Positions 1-8,597 of a stretch of DNA of 15,157 bases are shown here, piece by piece. Origin of the DNA: Clostridia bacterium BRH_c25 (lineage in GTDB: Bacteria; Bacillota_A; Clostridia; Lutisporales; Lutisporaceae). The notes under the pieces are model-generated. The model was not told where the DNA came from. It ran no database searches and was given only the letters and a program-made list of their open reading frames with translations. Both the position numbers and the translations under genes were made by a program. Within the stretch, counting starts at the first letter, position 1, and each line of letters opens with the position of its first letter. The stretch covers positions 1 through 15,157 of the forward strand of contig LOES01000124.1 in the NCBI GenBank assembly GCA_001515955.1, read 5' to 3'.

Positions 1-825
1 CTGGATTTGCTGGCAGGTCGGTTCCTCAATGAGAGGGATGTGGAGTCAGCAAAAAACGTAATAGTAATTGATGAAATAACAGCGAAAAAACTCTTCAAGG
101 ACCCGGCGAAAGCTATAGGAGAAAAGGTCAAGGTTACAGTCCAGGACAATAATACCAACCTGACAGTAATAGGTGTCACTGAAAGCGCAAGCGGCGGTAT
201 GGCGGCAATGTTCGGGGATAACTATCCTGGCATCGGGTATACACCTATCACTATAAGCGAAAGAGTTTTTCCAGATCCAAAAATCACATTTTTTTCGGTT
301 ATGCTTGAAAATATGGATAACTCCAAGGAAGTAGCAACCAAGATAGTGCATTTGCTTGAGCAGTCTCACAGGAACGAAGGGAAGTATGCCGCTGAAGAAG
401 GCTTCAAACAGCTGGATATGCTTGAGAACGTACTTAATATATTCACAATGGTTATAGGGGCAATTGCAGGCATATCCCTTATAGTAGGCGGCATAGGCGT
501 TATGAATATAATGCTGGTATCAGTAACGGAGAGAACCCGGGAAATAGGCATCAGGAAGGCTCTTGGCGCCAAGAACAAGGATATTATGCTTCAGTTCCTG
601 ACCGAATCTCTCATACTCTGCCTAATCGGAGGAATAATTGGAATGACTCTTGGAATATCCCTTGGCTTCCTCGCAGGAAAAGCTATAAACATACCTCTTG
701 GTGTATCACCATCGGTAATATTCATAGCCTTCGGCTTCTCCTCTGCAGTAGGCATATTCTTCGGATTGTACCCTGCCAGCAAAGCGGCAAAGCTTGACCC
801 GATAGAAGCATTGAGATATGAATAA
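1..825 (+). CDS. MacB/FtsX-type ABC transporter permease, C-terminal part (5' end outside window)
   Basis: The frame is open from the first base and ends at TAA 823-825, so about 274 C-terminal residues are seen. The first ~100 residues match the extracytoplasmic core domain of MacB-like permeases (GRFLNERDV, then VIGVTES). A helix-rich stretch follows, then the FtsX-type membrane domain with hydrophobic segments near residues 145-171, 200-226 and 236-258. The signature GGIGVMNIMLVSVTERTREI, followed by GIRKALGA, and the ending GLYPASKAAKLDPIEALRYE are typical of the family. Such permeases pair with a LolD/MacB-type ATPase, and usually a membrane-fusion protein, to export peptides, lipoproteins or drugs by a mechanotransmission mechanism; those partners would lie upstream of the window. 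A TolC-like gene sits 8 kb downstream. The substrate cannot be inferred. The gene converges on the subtilase gene and ends inside a dispersed repeat copy. Confidence 0.93.
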   Translation: MDLLAGRFLNERDVESAKNVIVIDEITAKKLFKDPAKAIGEKVKVTVQDNNTNLTVIGVTESASGGMAAMFGDNYPGIGYTPITISERVFPDPKITFFSVMLENMDNSKEVATKIVHLLEQSHRNEGKYAAEEGFKQLDMLENVLNIFTMVIGAIAGISLIVGGIGVMNIMLVSVTERTREIGIRKALGAKNKDIMLQFLTESLILCLIGGIIGMTLGISLGFLAGKAINIPLGVSPSVIFIAFGFSSAVGIFFGLYPASKAAKLDPIEALRYE

Positions 826-850
826 GATTCCTCGCTGTACTCGGAATGAC
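824..850 (-). repeat. Dispersed GTCAT...ATCTT repeat, copy 1 (reverse orientation)
   Basis: Read on the minus strand it begins GTCATTCCGAGTACAGCGAG and ends ATCTT, a variant of the core seen elsewhere in the window. It overlaps the last two bases of the permease stop codon. It faces copy 2 (896-922) across the palindrome, so the pair forms a nested inverted repeat. Confidence 0.8.
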
Positions 851-858
851 ACGGGTAA

Positions 859-892
859 AATAATGCCTGCCACTTAAGTGGCAGGCATTATT
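859..892. terminator. Perfect 34-bp palindrome, probable bidirectional terminator
   Basis: Every base from 859 to 875 pairs with 876 to 892. The stem contains GCCTGCCACTT against AAGTGGCAGGC, and A/T-rich ATTATT lies at both outer edges. It sits between two convergent genes, the ABC permease (stop 825) and the subtilase (stop 923), as expected for a shared Rho-independent terminator. The T-tracts are interrupted rather than continuous, so termination strength is uncertain. Confidence 0.75.
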
Positions 893-895
893 AAT

Positions 896-922
896 GTCAT
901 CCTGAACGTAGTGAAGGATCTT
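896..922 (+). repeat. Dispersed GTCAT...ATCTT repeat, copy 2
   Basis: It begins GTCATCCTGAACGTAGTGAA and ends GGATCTT. Its last base directly abuts the subtilase stop codon at 923-925. It is inverted relative to copy 1 and lies just outside the 859-892 palindrome. Confidence 0.8.
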
Positions 923-3900
923 TTACTTAGCCTCAATAGAGATTACCTTGAACACCTTACCCCTCTGATATGTTGTAAATACATTCTGCTCGTAGCCGCC
1001 TATTTCCAGGTCCTTTCCGACCATGCTGCCCAACACCTTGGCAAGGTATTTATTATCCCCATCATACTGCAGTACATATACGCCCTCATTTGTCTCCAGC
1101 TCATAATGCTGTCCCTCAATACTGCTTACAACAAGCTTCCCGGTAATTTTTGCGGGTACTTGAAGCAGTCCCAGCCTATCCATTACCCGTTTGATTATTA
1201 CCGCCCCCTGTGCCCTTGTAGCGGTGCTGCCTACTCCGAACTCATTTCCTCCGACTCCCAGGACGAGTCCTCTTTCATATGCGGCTATTATGCTCTCTTC
1301 CGCCCAATCCGGTATCTTCGCCTTATCACCAAAGGTCAGAATTGACAGACCGGAATCGGCCTTTATACCCATAGCCCTTATGATCATTGTTGTAAGCTGC
1401 TCTCTCGTTACCGTATCATCAGGACCAAAGGTTCCGTCCGGATTCCCCTTTGTTATACCATGCTCTGCAGCTGTCTCAATAAAGGCGAAGTCAGGATTAT
1501 CAGCACTTACATCCTTAAAGGCTGCTGTTTTTGGGGTAATCAGATCTATATTCTTATCAGGACTATAGCGCAGCACATTGACCAGCATTTTCACAACTTC
1601 GGCCCGGGTTATTTCCTTGTCTGCACCAAACTCCCCACTACTAATCCCGTCAACTATATGTCTTGATACCATTAGCTCAATATCAGACTTTGCCCAATGA
1701 TTTGCAATATCTGAAAAGCTTTTCTCCATCCCCATTACAGCATACTTGCTGAAGTGTCCGGTATCAAAGGTTATTGTACTGTTCTGAGGGTTATATACGC
1801 CACCGGCATATTCCCATAGCTTCCTGGCTTCGTTATAGTGATATACTCCAAGCTTATTTCCATTTACACTGCCCATATCCCCCTGAGCAAGCTTTATCTT
1901 AAGCCTGAGCTTCCTTCCGAATTCCTTGAGCTCTATCGCCTCTTTATCCGTCTTTATTTCCGCTGTAAAATCATATACCTTTTCCCCAACCTTCACCAAG
2001 CCTGTTGTATTGCTGATAAGCTTCTGAGCTTCCACACCCTTTATCTCCCGGATCATTATATTCAGCTTGGCACTGCTGCTTAAATATTTGCCTGTTTCCT
2101 CCGTCAGCAAGGCCATAGGCGGAACGGTTATCTGTACATCCTCACCTGCAAAAACTACGCCCTTGCCGGATTTGTTCAGACTGTCCAAGGTTTTCATACT
2201 GATTTCTACAGCTTCGGTATTATTGGACTTTGTCATAGGAACTTCGATATTTACTCCTGCGGCCGTATTCTTAAGTGCATCCTGCAGCTTGCTGTCAGCA
2301 GAATCCTCCGGAACGCCGGGGGTATTTGAAGCAGTCGAGCTGCTGACACCAGGACTTCCGCCGCCACCGCCGCCACCGCCTCCGCTGCCGGAGCTGCTGC
2401 CTGAGCTAGTGCTTGAACTACTGCCGGAGCTGCTGCTGGCAGCTGTATTGCCCACTGCTATATTTGAATATTCAGATGCTTTTGATTGATCATCAACAGC
2501 TTTTACTCTGTAGCTGTAGGTTTTGCTTGTATCGATACCTGAATCGGTATAATTCCTGCTTTCAGGACTTGAGATAACCGAATATGCTCCGCTGTCTATT
2601 TTCCTCTCAACAACATAATTCTTAAAATCACCGGCTTCCCTTCCTGTCCAGGTCAATAAAACATTTGTACCGCTCTTTAGTGCCGATAAGTTGGTAGGCT
2701 TTGCCGGAGCAACTGATTTTAAAGCTTCATAGGCATTTGCCATTTTCCCTGTATAAGTCTTGCCATTTAAGCCGGATAATGGGGAACCATTATTCATAAT
2801 AGCTGACTTCAACTGTACAACGGTGAGTTCAGGGTTTTTATCCAGCAGCAATGCTGAAAGCCCGGCAACATACGGAGCAGCCATGGAGGTACCGCTCATA
2901 TAATCATAAAAGGCTCCCTGCTCTGCAGCATACAATAATAAGGCTGATGCCTTGCTGCCGGCCGGTTTCAAATGATCTCTCTCATACTGCGGGCCGCAAG
3001 GAATACTATAGCTTGCCGATTGGAAGCCTGCAGCAGATGTACCAATTATCTGTGTATTCCTGACATAATCAGATGCTGCAACCTCTAACCCCAGGTAGTC
3101 TCTGGCCAAAGTGCTCTCTTCAATTTCATAAAGAGCATCCTGTCCAAATAGTACCAGTCTTTTACCGGTATTCAGATACTGTATAAGGTTCGATTGGTCG
3201 TTATTTGTCAGGGTAGTTACCCAATTACCTATGCCGTTGTAGTTCCCAAAAGCCCTGCCGGTAAACCAGATTACCGCATCAAATGCCTTCATGTGGTCAA
3301 AGCTCGGCCCATCGGCAATATCAGATGCCACCTCCACAGTCTCTATATTTGTATAGTTCAAGTCTGTCAGAGCTGAGCTGTAAACCTCATATACATCTTC
3401 ATAAACGGTCCTGTTGCCGTCATCATCAACAAGAAGTACCGGGGCTCCATTACCCACGCCGCTCAGAACTCTTGACAGCAAGTCCCTGGCGTCATCCTGG
3501 CCTTCAAGATCTTCAAGGCCAAAAGCTGCCGTAAAGGCTTTATAGCCGTTTTCCATGCCTATCATAGCAACTCCTTCTGCTACATCAGGTATGGTGCTGT
3601 ATATATCAACTCCCGGTGCCCCTATATCTACAGAATTGACACCATAGTTGGAAAAGCCGGCCAGACTGCCCAGATTGTTCACCGCTGCCACCGTCAAGAT
3701 ATTATTACTGGGAAAGGAGCTTGGAGCGTACATTGTACTGTCAATATTTGCCCCATCATTACCCGCCGATGCTACAAACAGCATTCCTGACTGCTCGATC
3801 GCTTCCCGAAGCAAAATGTCCCCCGAGCTGCCTGTCGATACTCTCCCCCAGGAATTATTGGATATCTTTACTCCCATTTCCTTTGCGTAAGCTATGGCTT

Positions 3901-4729
3901 CTATTGCATCAGAGGTTTTTCCTCCATCAGGTCCCAGAAACTTAAGCGCCATTATCTTTACTCCCGGCGCCACTCCGATTACCCCTTCATTGTTGGCAGA
4001 AGCTGCGATTATGCCTGCAACATGGGTTCCATGTTCATCATGTATCTCACTGTCAAATACCGAATTGTCTTTCCCATGGAAATCCCAGCCATATATGTCA
4101 TCTATGTATCCGTTGCCATCATCATCAATGCCATTGCCCGGTATCTCTCCAGGATTACGCCACATTCTTTCCGAAAGCTCGGGATGACTGATATCGATAC
4201 CTGTATCTATTACTGCAACCACTATATCTTCAGAGCCCCGGGCAATGTCCCAGGCCTCCGGTGCATCTATATCAATATTTGCAGTTCCTTTAATCCCATT
4301 GACGGTCTGCCCTGTATTATTCAGTCCCCAAAGCTTGGTATAGTGTGAGTCATCAGGTATTGAATCCGCATAATAAACATAGTTGGGCTGTATATACTCA
4401 ATAGTATCATTTTTAGTCAATTCCTTAAGAGCTTTGCTTGTATTCATCCCCTTTTTTACACTATACAACCCTGCGTTGACCGATTCATATGCCTTATTTT
4501 GTTTAAGCCCGTTTTCAGAAGCAAAGGACAGCTTTTTCGAGCTGCTTGTCCCATCTTTAAATTTGACCAGTAATTCTCCTTCAACGTAACTCGCCCTACC
4601 GGCTTTCCCTACGGCCTTACCCGGCATATCCCCATTATCAGCATAGCCGACGATACTGCCATTTATTAAAGAAAAAATCAGGGTAAATATTATCAGCATA
4701 CTCACTGTCCTTCTTGTATATACCCTCAC
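923..4729 (-). CDS. SLH-anchored secreted S8 (subtilisin-like) protease with inserted amidotransferase-like domain
   Basis: 1268 residues from a GTG start. Domains in order: signal peptide 1-30 (cleavage after GYA); fervidolysin-like propeptide ~49-121; subtilase domain from ~131, with Asp175 (VIDTGID), His233 (HGTHVAG), oxyanion Asn324 (SAGNDG) and Ser615 (SGTSMAAP). Between GAPGVDIYST and the Ser motif, about 220 residues (~382-604) are inserted; they start VLLVDDDGN and contain DAVIWFTGRAF and KRLVLFGQDA, like the class I amidotransferase-fold domain of some secreted proteins. Then an Fn3 domain ~674-761, a Ser/Gly linker ~762-814, a beta-rich domain ~815-1000, three SLH repeats ~1003-1186 (ITRAE, VTREQ, ATRAQ) and an unassigned ~80-residue tail. 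It is probably a cell-wall-anchored extracellular protease. The GTG start is chosen because GGGAGGT precedes it and the longer ATG reading frame would overlap the promoter -35. Confidence 0.93.
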   Translation of the reverse strand: MRVYTRRTVSMLIIFTLIFSLINGSIVGYADNGDMPGKAVGKAGRASYVEGELLVKFKDGTSSSKKLSFASENGLKQNKAYESVNAGLYSVKKGMNTSKALKELTKNDTIEYIQPNYVYYADSIPDDSHYTKLWGLNNTGQTVNGIKGTANIDIDAPEAWDIARGSEDIVVAVIDTGIDISHPELSERMWRNPGEIPGNGIDDDGNGYIDDIYGWDFHGKDNSVFDSEIHDEHGTHVAGIIAASANNEGVIGVAPGVKIMALKFLGPDGGKTSDAIEAIAYAKEMGVKISNNSWGRVSTGSSGDILLREAIEQSGMLFVASAGNDGANIDSTMYAPSSFPSNNILTVAAVNNLGSLAGFSNYGVNSVDIGAPGVDIYSTIPDVAEGVAMIGMENGYKAFTAAFGLEDLEGQDDARDLLSRVLSGVGNGAPVLLVDDDGNRTVYEDVYEVYSSALTDLNYTNIETVEVASDIADGPSFDHMKAFDAVIWFTGRAFGNYNGIGNWVTTLTNNDQSNLIQYLNTGKRLVLFGQDALYEIEESTLARDYLGLEVAASDYVRNTQIIGTSAAGFQSASYSIPCGPQYERDHLKPAGSKASALLLYAAEQGAFYDYMSGTSMAAPYVAGLSALLLDKNPELTVVQLKSAIMNNGSPLSGLNGKTYTGKMANAYEALKSVAPAKPTNLSALKSGTNVLLTWTGREAGDFKNYVVERKIDSGAYSVISSPESRNYTDSGIDTSKTYSYRVKAVDDQSKASEYSNIAVGNTAASSSSGSSSSTSSGSSSGSGGGGGGGGGSPGVSSSTASNTPGVPEDSADSKLQDALKNTAAGVNIEVPMTKSNNTEAVEISMKTLDSLNKSGKGVVFAGEDVQITVPPMALLTEETGKYLSSSAKLNIMIREIKGVEAQKLISNTTGLVKVGEKVYDFTAEIKTDKEAIELKEFGRKLRLKIKLAQGDMGSVNGNKLGVYHYNEARKLWEYAGGVYNPQNSTITFDTGHFSKYAVMGMEKSFSDIANHWAKSDIELMVSRHIVDGISSGEFGADKEITRAEVVKMLVNVLRYSPDKNIDLITPKTAAFKDVSADNPDFAFIETAAEHGITKGNPDGTFGPDDTVTREQLTTMIIRAMGIKADSGLSILTFGDKAKIPDWAEESIIAAYERGLVLGVGGNEFGVGSTATRAQGAVIIKRVMDRLGLLQVPAKITGKLVVSSIEGQHYELETNEGVYVLQYDGDNKYLAKVLGSMVGKDLEIGGYEQNVFTTYQRGKVFKVISIEAK
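2358..2384 (-). repeat. Polyglycine codon run in the subtilase linker
   Basis: A GGN-type triplet run encodes nine consecutive glycines after a Ser/Gly-rich segment, between the Fn3 domain and the following beta-rich domain. It is a flexible tether. Slippage would alter length in frame rather than switch the gene off. Confidence 0.8.
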
Positions 4730-4736
4730 AATAACT

Positions 4737-4743
4737 ACCTCCC
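4737..4743 (-). promoter_or_regulatory. Ribosome binding site setting the GTG start of the subtilase
   Basis: GGGAGGT on the minus strand lies seven bases before GTG 4729-4727. It moves the start 21 codons inside the longest reading frame and leaves a normal signal peptide. Confidence 0.85.
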
Positions 4744-4763
4744 AAGCAAATAAAATTAATAAT

Positions 4764-4792
4764 ATTCTACCATGGTTTACATAACTTTTCAA
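4764..4792 (-). promoter_or_regulatory. SigA-type promoter of the subtilase gene
   Basis: TTGAAA (4792-4787), a 17-bp spacer and TAGAAT (4769-4764) on the minus strand, giving a short leader of roughly 25-30 bases before the GTG start. It lies downstream of the terminator of the preceding SLH gene, so the protease is probably transcribed on its own. Confidence 0.72.
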
Positions 4793-4798
4793 TCAGAT

Positions 4799-4826
4799 AT
4801 AAAAAGATAACCCGTCAATGGACGGG
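4799..4826 (-). terminator. Probable terminator of the SLH/Ig-domain gene
   Basis: On the minus strand CCCGTC-CATT-GACGGG forms a 6-bp GC-rich hairpin followed by TTATCTTTTTATA. It lies about 200 bases past the stop of the gene at 5033 and just before the protease promoter. The plus-strand reading also has a weak T-rich tail. Confidence 0.65.
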
Positions 4827-4857
4827 CCCTTTTATATTCTGAACTTTTATTATTAAT

Positions 4858-4924
4858 GTCCTCTTGAACGGAACCTTGTCATCCTGAGCACAGCCCTGTC
4901 ATCCTGAGCGCAGCGAAGGATCTT
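4858..4924 (+). repeat. Dispersed repeat, copy 3, preceded by two truncated tandem units
   Basis: Three units begin at 4858, 4878 and 4898 with an exact 20-base period. The first is diverged (GTCCTCTTGAACGGAACCTT), the second is GTCATCCTGAGCACAGCCCT, and the third is the full repeat beginning GTCATCCTGAGCGCAGCGAA and ending GGATCTT. All lie between the two SLH-protein genes. Confidence 0.78.
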
Positions 4925-4975
4925 AACCTGCCAGGAATACTTGAGAGTATTTGTTAAGGTCATGCTCACAAGTAT

Positions 4976-5001
4976 AAGATTCTTCGCAAGCTCAGAATGA
5001 C
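4976..5001 (-). repeat. Dispersed repeat, copy 4 (inverted partner of copy 3)
   Basis: On the plus strand it reads AAGATTCTTCGCAAGCTCAG then AATGAC, the reverse complement of the repeat core. With 4898-4924 it forms terminal inverted repeats around about 51 bases, resembling a miniature inverted-repeat element. The sequence around it (TATAAG before, ATAGGCA after) is shared almost exactly with the copy at 8906-8931. Confidence 0.8.
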
Positions 5002-5032
5002 ATAGGCAAGACGTTGAAAACTTTTTCATACA

Positions 5033-8000
5033 CTAGTTTGTCTCTATCTCAAGCTCTTCGGTAATCAGCTTCTGATTATTGTAGTCCTTGATCCTTGACC
5101 TTCCGCCGGAGGTTATCTTTATAGTAAGCGTCTCTCCGTTATCCAGCTCATTCTTTAGAGAAATGGTAACGGATTTTTCATCATACTTCACTTCATCGCT
5201 GGAGCTCTTGTAGTAGCCCGCTCCTGAGAACTCAAAATCACTTGTGCTAAGGCCGCTGATATTAAGCTCCCTGCTGAACATCAAGGTTATCTTGTCATTA
5301 TCCTCGTTAATGTAGGAAGCCACTACCTCAAGGTCTTCCGGATCATTATCCACACCGGAAAACTGCAGCTTCCTGTTTTCCGATGCTACAGTAAGACTCT
5401 GCATATCTGCAACAGAGCTGTTTATTGTAAGCTCATATTCGTGATCCGAGTCAAGAGCTGCATATCCTGAATTCAAATAAAGGGTCACAGTCTGCTTATC
5501 ATCGGCAAGCTTAGCATTAGCTATTATAACATTTGATGAGCCGCTGCCCGATGATGTTCTCTTTATTGAGAAGGAGCTTGTTGATACACTCTTTATGGGT
5601 TCATTGAAGGCAAACTGCAATGTATAGGTGTCAACCACAGTTATATCAGTGTCTACATAAGGAGCTTCATTGTCATATGACAGCCCGTCAAATTCAATAT
5701 AATTGTTAGATGAGCCTGTTCCTACATTTACTGCATTAAGACCTGCGGCATCCTTTACCCCGGTCCTCACATACAGCTTGTAAACACTATCGTAGAGCTT
5801 GGTGCTGCTGCTAAGGTACAATGTAACTTTGTCAGTGATCTCGGTGCTGCTCTTTACAGAAATATCACTAATATTAATACTGTTCTTTATATCGAACTGA
5901 TTCTTTGTGATTCCCTTGACCGGCTCACTGAATGCAACCTCTACGGCAGTACTGTTCAAGGCAACGACACTTAAGACCTCAGGAGCAGTATTAGGTGTGC
6001 CTGTTCCTGCAAACATTTTGATATTTGCGCTGTTTTTACTGTTCAGCCTGTCTATCCCCGTCACTACCACCTCATATACGTTCCCGGACTTGAACAAATC
6101 GGGGTTTTTGGATGAGTCGGTCTCATACTGCACCCTTACATTCCTCTTATCGCCTACAAAATATATATAACTGGTCAATGATGCCGGCATGGTATGGCTG
6201 TACTCTTCAGGTACTCTCACCTTAACCCTCATGTCCTCCAGCTCATCTTCAGTCAATTCAGCACTGAATATCAGGTCTACCGTATTTACATTCACAGTCA
6301 CTACTGTTTCCAGATTGAGTGTGCCGGTACTGCTACCGCTGCTGCTGCTTATGCCCACAAATTTCTTAGTGCAGACATTGCTGTCACTGCTTATAACTTC
6401 TCCAAAAATATCCTCAACATTTTCAACTGTTACCGAGTACATCTTTCCATTGCTGTGATTTGCAGTGAGTAAAGTAACAATCCTTCCTGTGGAATCCAGG
6501 GTTGCTTTGGCCGCATATCCAAGCTCTTTGTCCAGAACATAGTTGAAGTTGTCTTCGGCTGTTGACTTGTCCAATCTCTTATTAAAGGTAAGTATTATTT
6601 GATTGCCGTCGCTTTTTGCCGTGTATGCCAGTTTCCTTGTATCAGCCTGCATACCACCGAACTTTCCCGTATAAATGCTGATCATATTTCCCCATAAATC
6701 ATATACCTGCATTACCGTTACAGTATAAAGCTCTCTCAATGTCTGACCCGATGTTATCAAGGTTACTACCTTGCCGCTGTCATCCAGGACTGCCTCTTTT
6801 ACCGTCAACCCTTTGTCTATTACATAGTTGCTTGCATTCTCCGCTGATTCCCTGCTCACTTTCTTACTGAAGGTAATCAGGACTTCATTGTTTGAAACAG
6901 CCATGATAGTTGCTGTAGGCTTGGTGCTGTCCCCTACAAACCGGTAGTCCTTCCTGTACATGATATTCCCCCAGCTATCGGAAACATTTTGTACGGTCAG
7001 ATTATATATGGTCCCTGACTGCTGCTCTGTTGTTGAAATTGTTACTGCTTTGCCCGTATCATCAAGCTTCGCATTTGTTACCGAAACACCATTGTCAATA
7101 TAATAGTTGTCCATGCTTTCAGCAGTTATTTTATCCACTCTCTCATCAAAGGTTACTGTCAAGGTAGTACTATTTTCCGACCTGACAGATACAACCGATG
7201 GATTCCTCAAATCCTTCTGCGCACCATCAAAGGGCACCTTATATCTATCTATGCTGTTGCCCGCCGTATCACATACATTTTGTACAGTGAGCCTGTAAAA
7301 ATCAGTAGATAACATATTTGTTGTCCTCAGCCGCACTGCCTTCCTGCTCTCAGTAAGCTCCGCACTCAGCACTGCCACATCGTTTTCCACCATATAATTG
7401 GAGAGGTTCTCCGCTGTTTCCCTGCTTACTTCCTCGCTAAAGGTAAGCAGTATCTCATTCCTTCCGGTTATCTCATGCTTGACTGTAGGTTTTGTCACAT
7501 CCTTGGGCATAGCGACGAACTTTTTCTTATAGTTCTTCACTACCAGATTAGTAGTAGGGACAAGAGTATTTATCGTAAGCTCATAAGCTGAGAAAGGATT
7601 TGCTTCTGTAGTTATGATTGTGGCGGTTTTACCCTGTGATTCAACAGACAATATGGAAAGTCTTGAGCTGCCGCCTACTTGTGAAATATCCACATCTGCC
7701 TTCTGAAGCAGAATTGTCTGGTCGAACTCCAGCTCAATTCTATTATTGGACACCGCATCGAAGCTAATGATCTTTGCATCCTTCGTATCAAGAGTAAAGC
7801 CTGCTGCTACTGCCTTTTGTGAAGTAATTATGTCCTGTTCCACCATTACAGTAATCAGCTTCTTGTCGGAATTCTTGGGCTTTGTATTCAACGCACTGTA
7901 GATGCCTTTTGCAACAGCATCAACTGTAAAATTGCCAAGCTTTGATATGTCCTCAGCCTTCTTGACCAATCCAATGCTTTGTGCAAATTTCAAAGTATCT

Positions 8001-8446
8001 GCATATGTAAAATCTATATCCTGCTTATAGCCAAGTGTTTCCAGCATGACCTTGTAAAAGGCCTGTCCGTTGATTTTATCCGCAGGAGCGAAGGTTCCGT
8101 TCGGATATCCTCCCCAGCCCAAGTTCGGATGGCTTTTTGCATAAGCCATATAGTTCTTTGCCCAGCCTGAAGCAGAAGCATCCGAAAAATTATCATATCC
8201 CTCATACTCGGTAGCTTCACTGTAAAGCCCCTTTAACCTCAAAACTATAATAAATGCCTGAATTCTCGTAGGTGTTGTAGCCAGATATTCCGTTGTAACC
8301 CCCGAGGCATCTGCACCTATAAGAATGCCTAATTCCTTGCATGCCCCCGCTTCCGTGCCTATACTTGCGGCAAACAGATCCATGCTTCCCATTTGGGGCA
8401 GAATCATAACCAACGCCACCAGTAAAGCAATCACCTTTTTTCCCAT
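5033..8446 (-). CDS. Large secreted surface protein with diverged SLH region and about nine Ig-like (SbsA-type) domains
   Basis: 1137 residues with a signal peptide at 1-27 (hydrophobic core, cleavage after FAA). Residues ~30-220 resemble diverged SLH repeats (DNFSDASASGWAKNYMAYA, GGYPNGTFAPADKINGQAF). The rest is a chain of about nine domains of 85-105 residues, starting near 226, 320, 416, 510, 604, 710, 821, 927 and 1037. The four from ~320 share a pattern of LTFxxxVxxxTAExxxNYxxD, AxLDxTGKxVTL and LTVQNVxDxxGN, as in SbsA_Ig/Big domains. No catalytic motif was seen. It is probably an S-layer-associated structural or adhesion protein. The start is the ATG at 8446, because AAGGAGGAG lies just before it; eight upstream in-frame codons overlap that site. 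The gene has its own promoter and precedes the SLH protease in the same direction. Confidence 0.88.
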   Translation of the reverse strand: MGKKVIALLVALVMILPQMGSMDLFAASIGTEAGACKELGILIGADASGVTTEYLATTPTRIQAFIIVLRLKGLYSEATEYEGYDNFSDASASGWAKNYMAYAKSHPNLGWGGYPNGTFAPADKINGQAFYKVMLETLGYKQDIDFTYADTLKFAQSIGLVKKAEDISKLGNFTVDAVAKGIYSALNTKPKNSDKKLITVMVEQDIITSQKAVAAGFTLDTKDAKIISFDAVSNNRIELEFDQTILLQKADVDISQVGGSSRLSILSVESQGKTATIITTEANPFSAYELTINTLVPTTNLVVKNYKKKFVAMPKDVTKPTVKHEITGRNEILLTFSEEVSRETAENLSNYMVENDVAVLSAELTESRKAVRLRTTNMLSTDFYRLTVQNVCDTAGNSIDRYKVPFDGAQKDLRNPSVVSVRSENSTTLTVTFDERVDKITAESMDNYYIDNGVSVTNAKLDDTGKAVTISTTEQQSGTIYNLTVQNVSDSWGNIMYRKDYRFVGDSTKPTATIMAVSNNEVLITFSKKVSRESAENASNYVIDKGLTVKEAVLDDSGKVVTLITSGQTLRELYTVTVMQVYDLWGNMISIYTGKFGGMQADTRKLAYTAKSDGNQIILTFNKRLDKSTAEDNFNYVLDKELGYAAKATLDSTGRIVTLLTANHSNGKMYSVTVENVEDIFGEVISSDSNVCTKKFVGISSSSGSSTGTLNLETVVTVNVNTVDLIFSAELTEDELEDMRVKVRVPEEYSHTMPASLTSYIYFVGDKRNVRVQYETDSSKNPDLFKSGNVYEVVVTGIDRLNSKNSANIKMFAGTGTPNTAPEVLSVVALNSTAVEVAFSEPVKGITKNQFDIKNSINISDISVKSSTEITDKVTLYLSSSTKLYDSVYKLYVRTGVKDAAGLNAVNVGTGSSNNYIEFDGLSYDNEAPYVDTDITVVDTYTLQFAFNEPIKSVSTSSFSIKRTSSGSGSSNVIIANAKLADDKQTVTLYLNSGYAALDSDHEYELTINSSVADMQSLTVASENRKLQFSGVDNDPEDLEVVASYINEDNDKITLMFSRELNISGLSTSDFEFSGAGYYKSSSDEVKYDEKSVTISLKNELDNGETLTIKITSGGRSRIKDYNNQKLITEELEIETN

Positions 8447-8450
8447 GTTT

Positions 8451-8460
8451 CTCCTCCTTA
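8451..8460 (-). promoter_or_regulatory. Ribosome binding site deciding the start of the SLH/Ig gene
   Basis: TAAGGAGGAG on the minus strand is four bases before ATG 8446-8444 and fixes the start at MGKKVIALL, the beginning of a good signal peptide. Confidence 0.88.
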
Positions 8461-8491
8461 GCTCAAACACATTATTTTCCCCTTAATATAG

Positions 8492-8520
8492 ATTTTACAA
8501 TAGGTTCGCGAATCTTGCAA
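8492..8520 (-). promoter_or_regulatory. SigA-type promoter of the SLH/Ig gene
   Basis: TTGCAA (8520-8515), a 17-bp spacer and TAAAAT (8497-8492) on the minus strand, about 45 bases before the ATG. The spacer contains the palindrome TTCGCGAA (8504-8511), a possible protein-binding site, although no regulator can be assigned. Confidence 0.6.
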
Positions 8521-8538
8521 ACCTTAATTGCCAGACTA

Positions 8539-8583
8539 TATAAATCGCACAAAGAAGATTACATGGAATAGCTGCGATTTATA
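8539..8583. repeat. Inverted repeat A: 11-bp arms, 23-base loop
   Basis: TATAAATCGCA (8539-8549) and TGCGATTTATA (8573-8583) are perfectly complementary. The element lies just upstream of the SLH/Ig promoter in the divergent intergenic region. The loop contains ATTACATGGAAT. It is a candidate operator or RNA hairpin; its function is unknown. Confidence 0.6.
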
Positions 8584-8597
8584 ACATCAATGAAAAC

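Noticed and set aside
878..1345. Plus-strand 155-residue open frame downstream of the ABC permease
   Set aside because: It starts within the terminator palindrome and lies opposite the SLH-coding part of the subtilase, whose protein is clearly real.
2067..2489. Plus-strand open frame with a polyproline run opposite the subtilase gene
   Set aside because: It is the antisense of the Ser/Gly linker codons, with no ribosome binding site or family resemblance.
4730..4792. Upstream ATG start for the subtilase at 4792
   Set aside because: It overlaps the promoter -35 and spacer, has no ribosome binding site, and would put 21 residues before a normal signal peptide; GTG at 4729 has GGGAGGT at the right distance.
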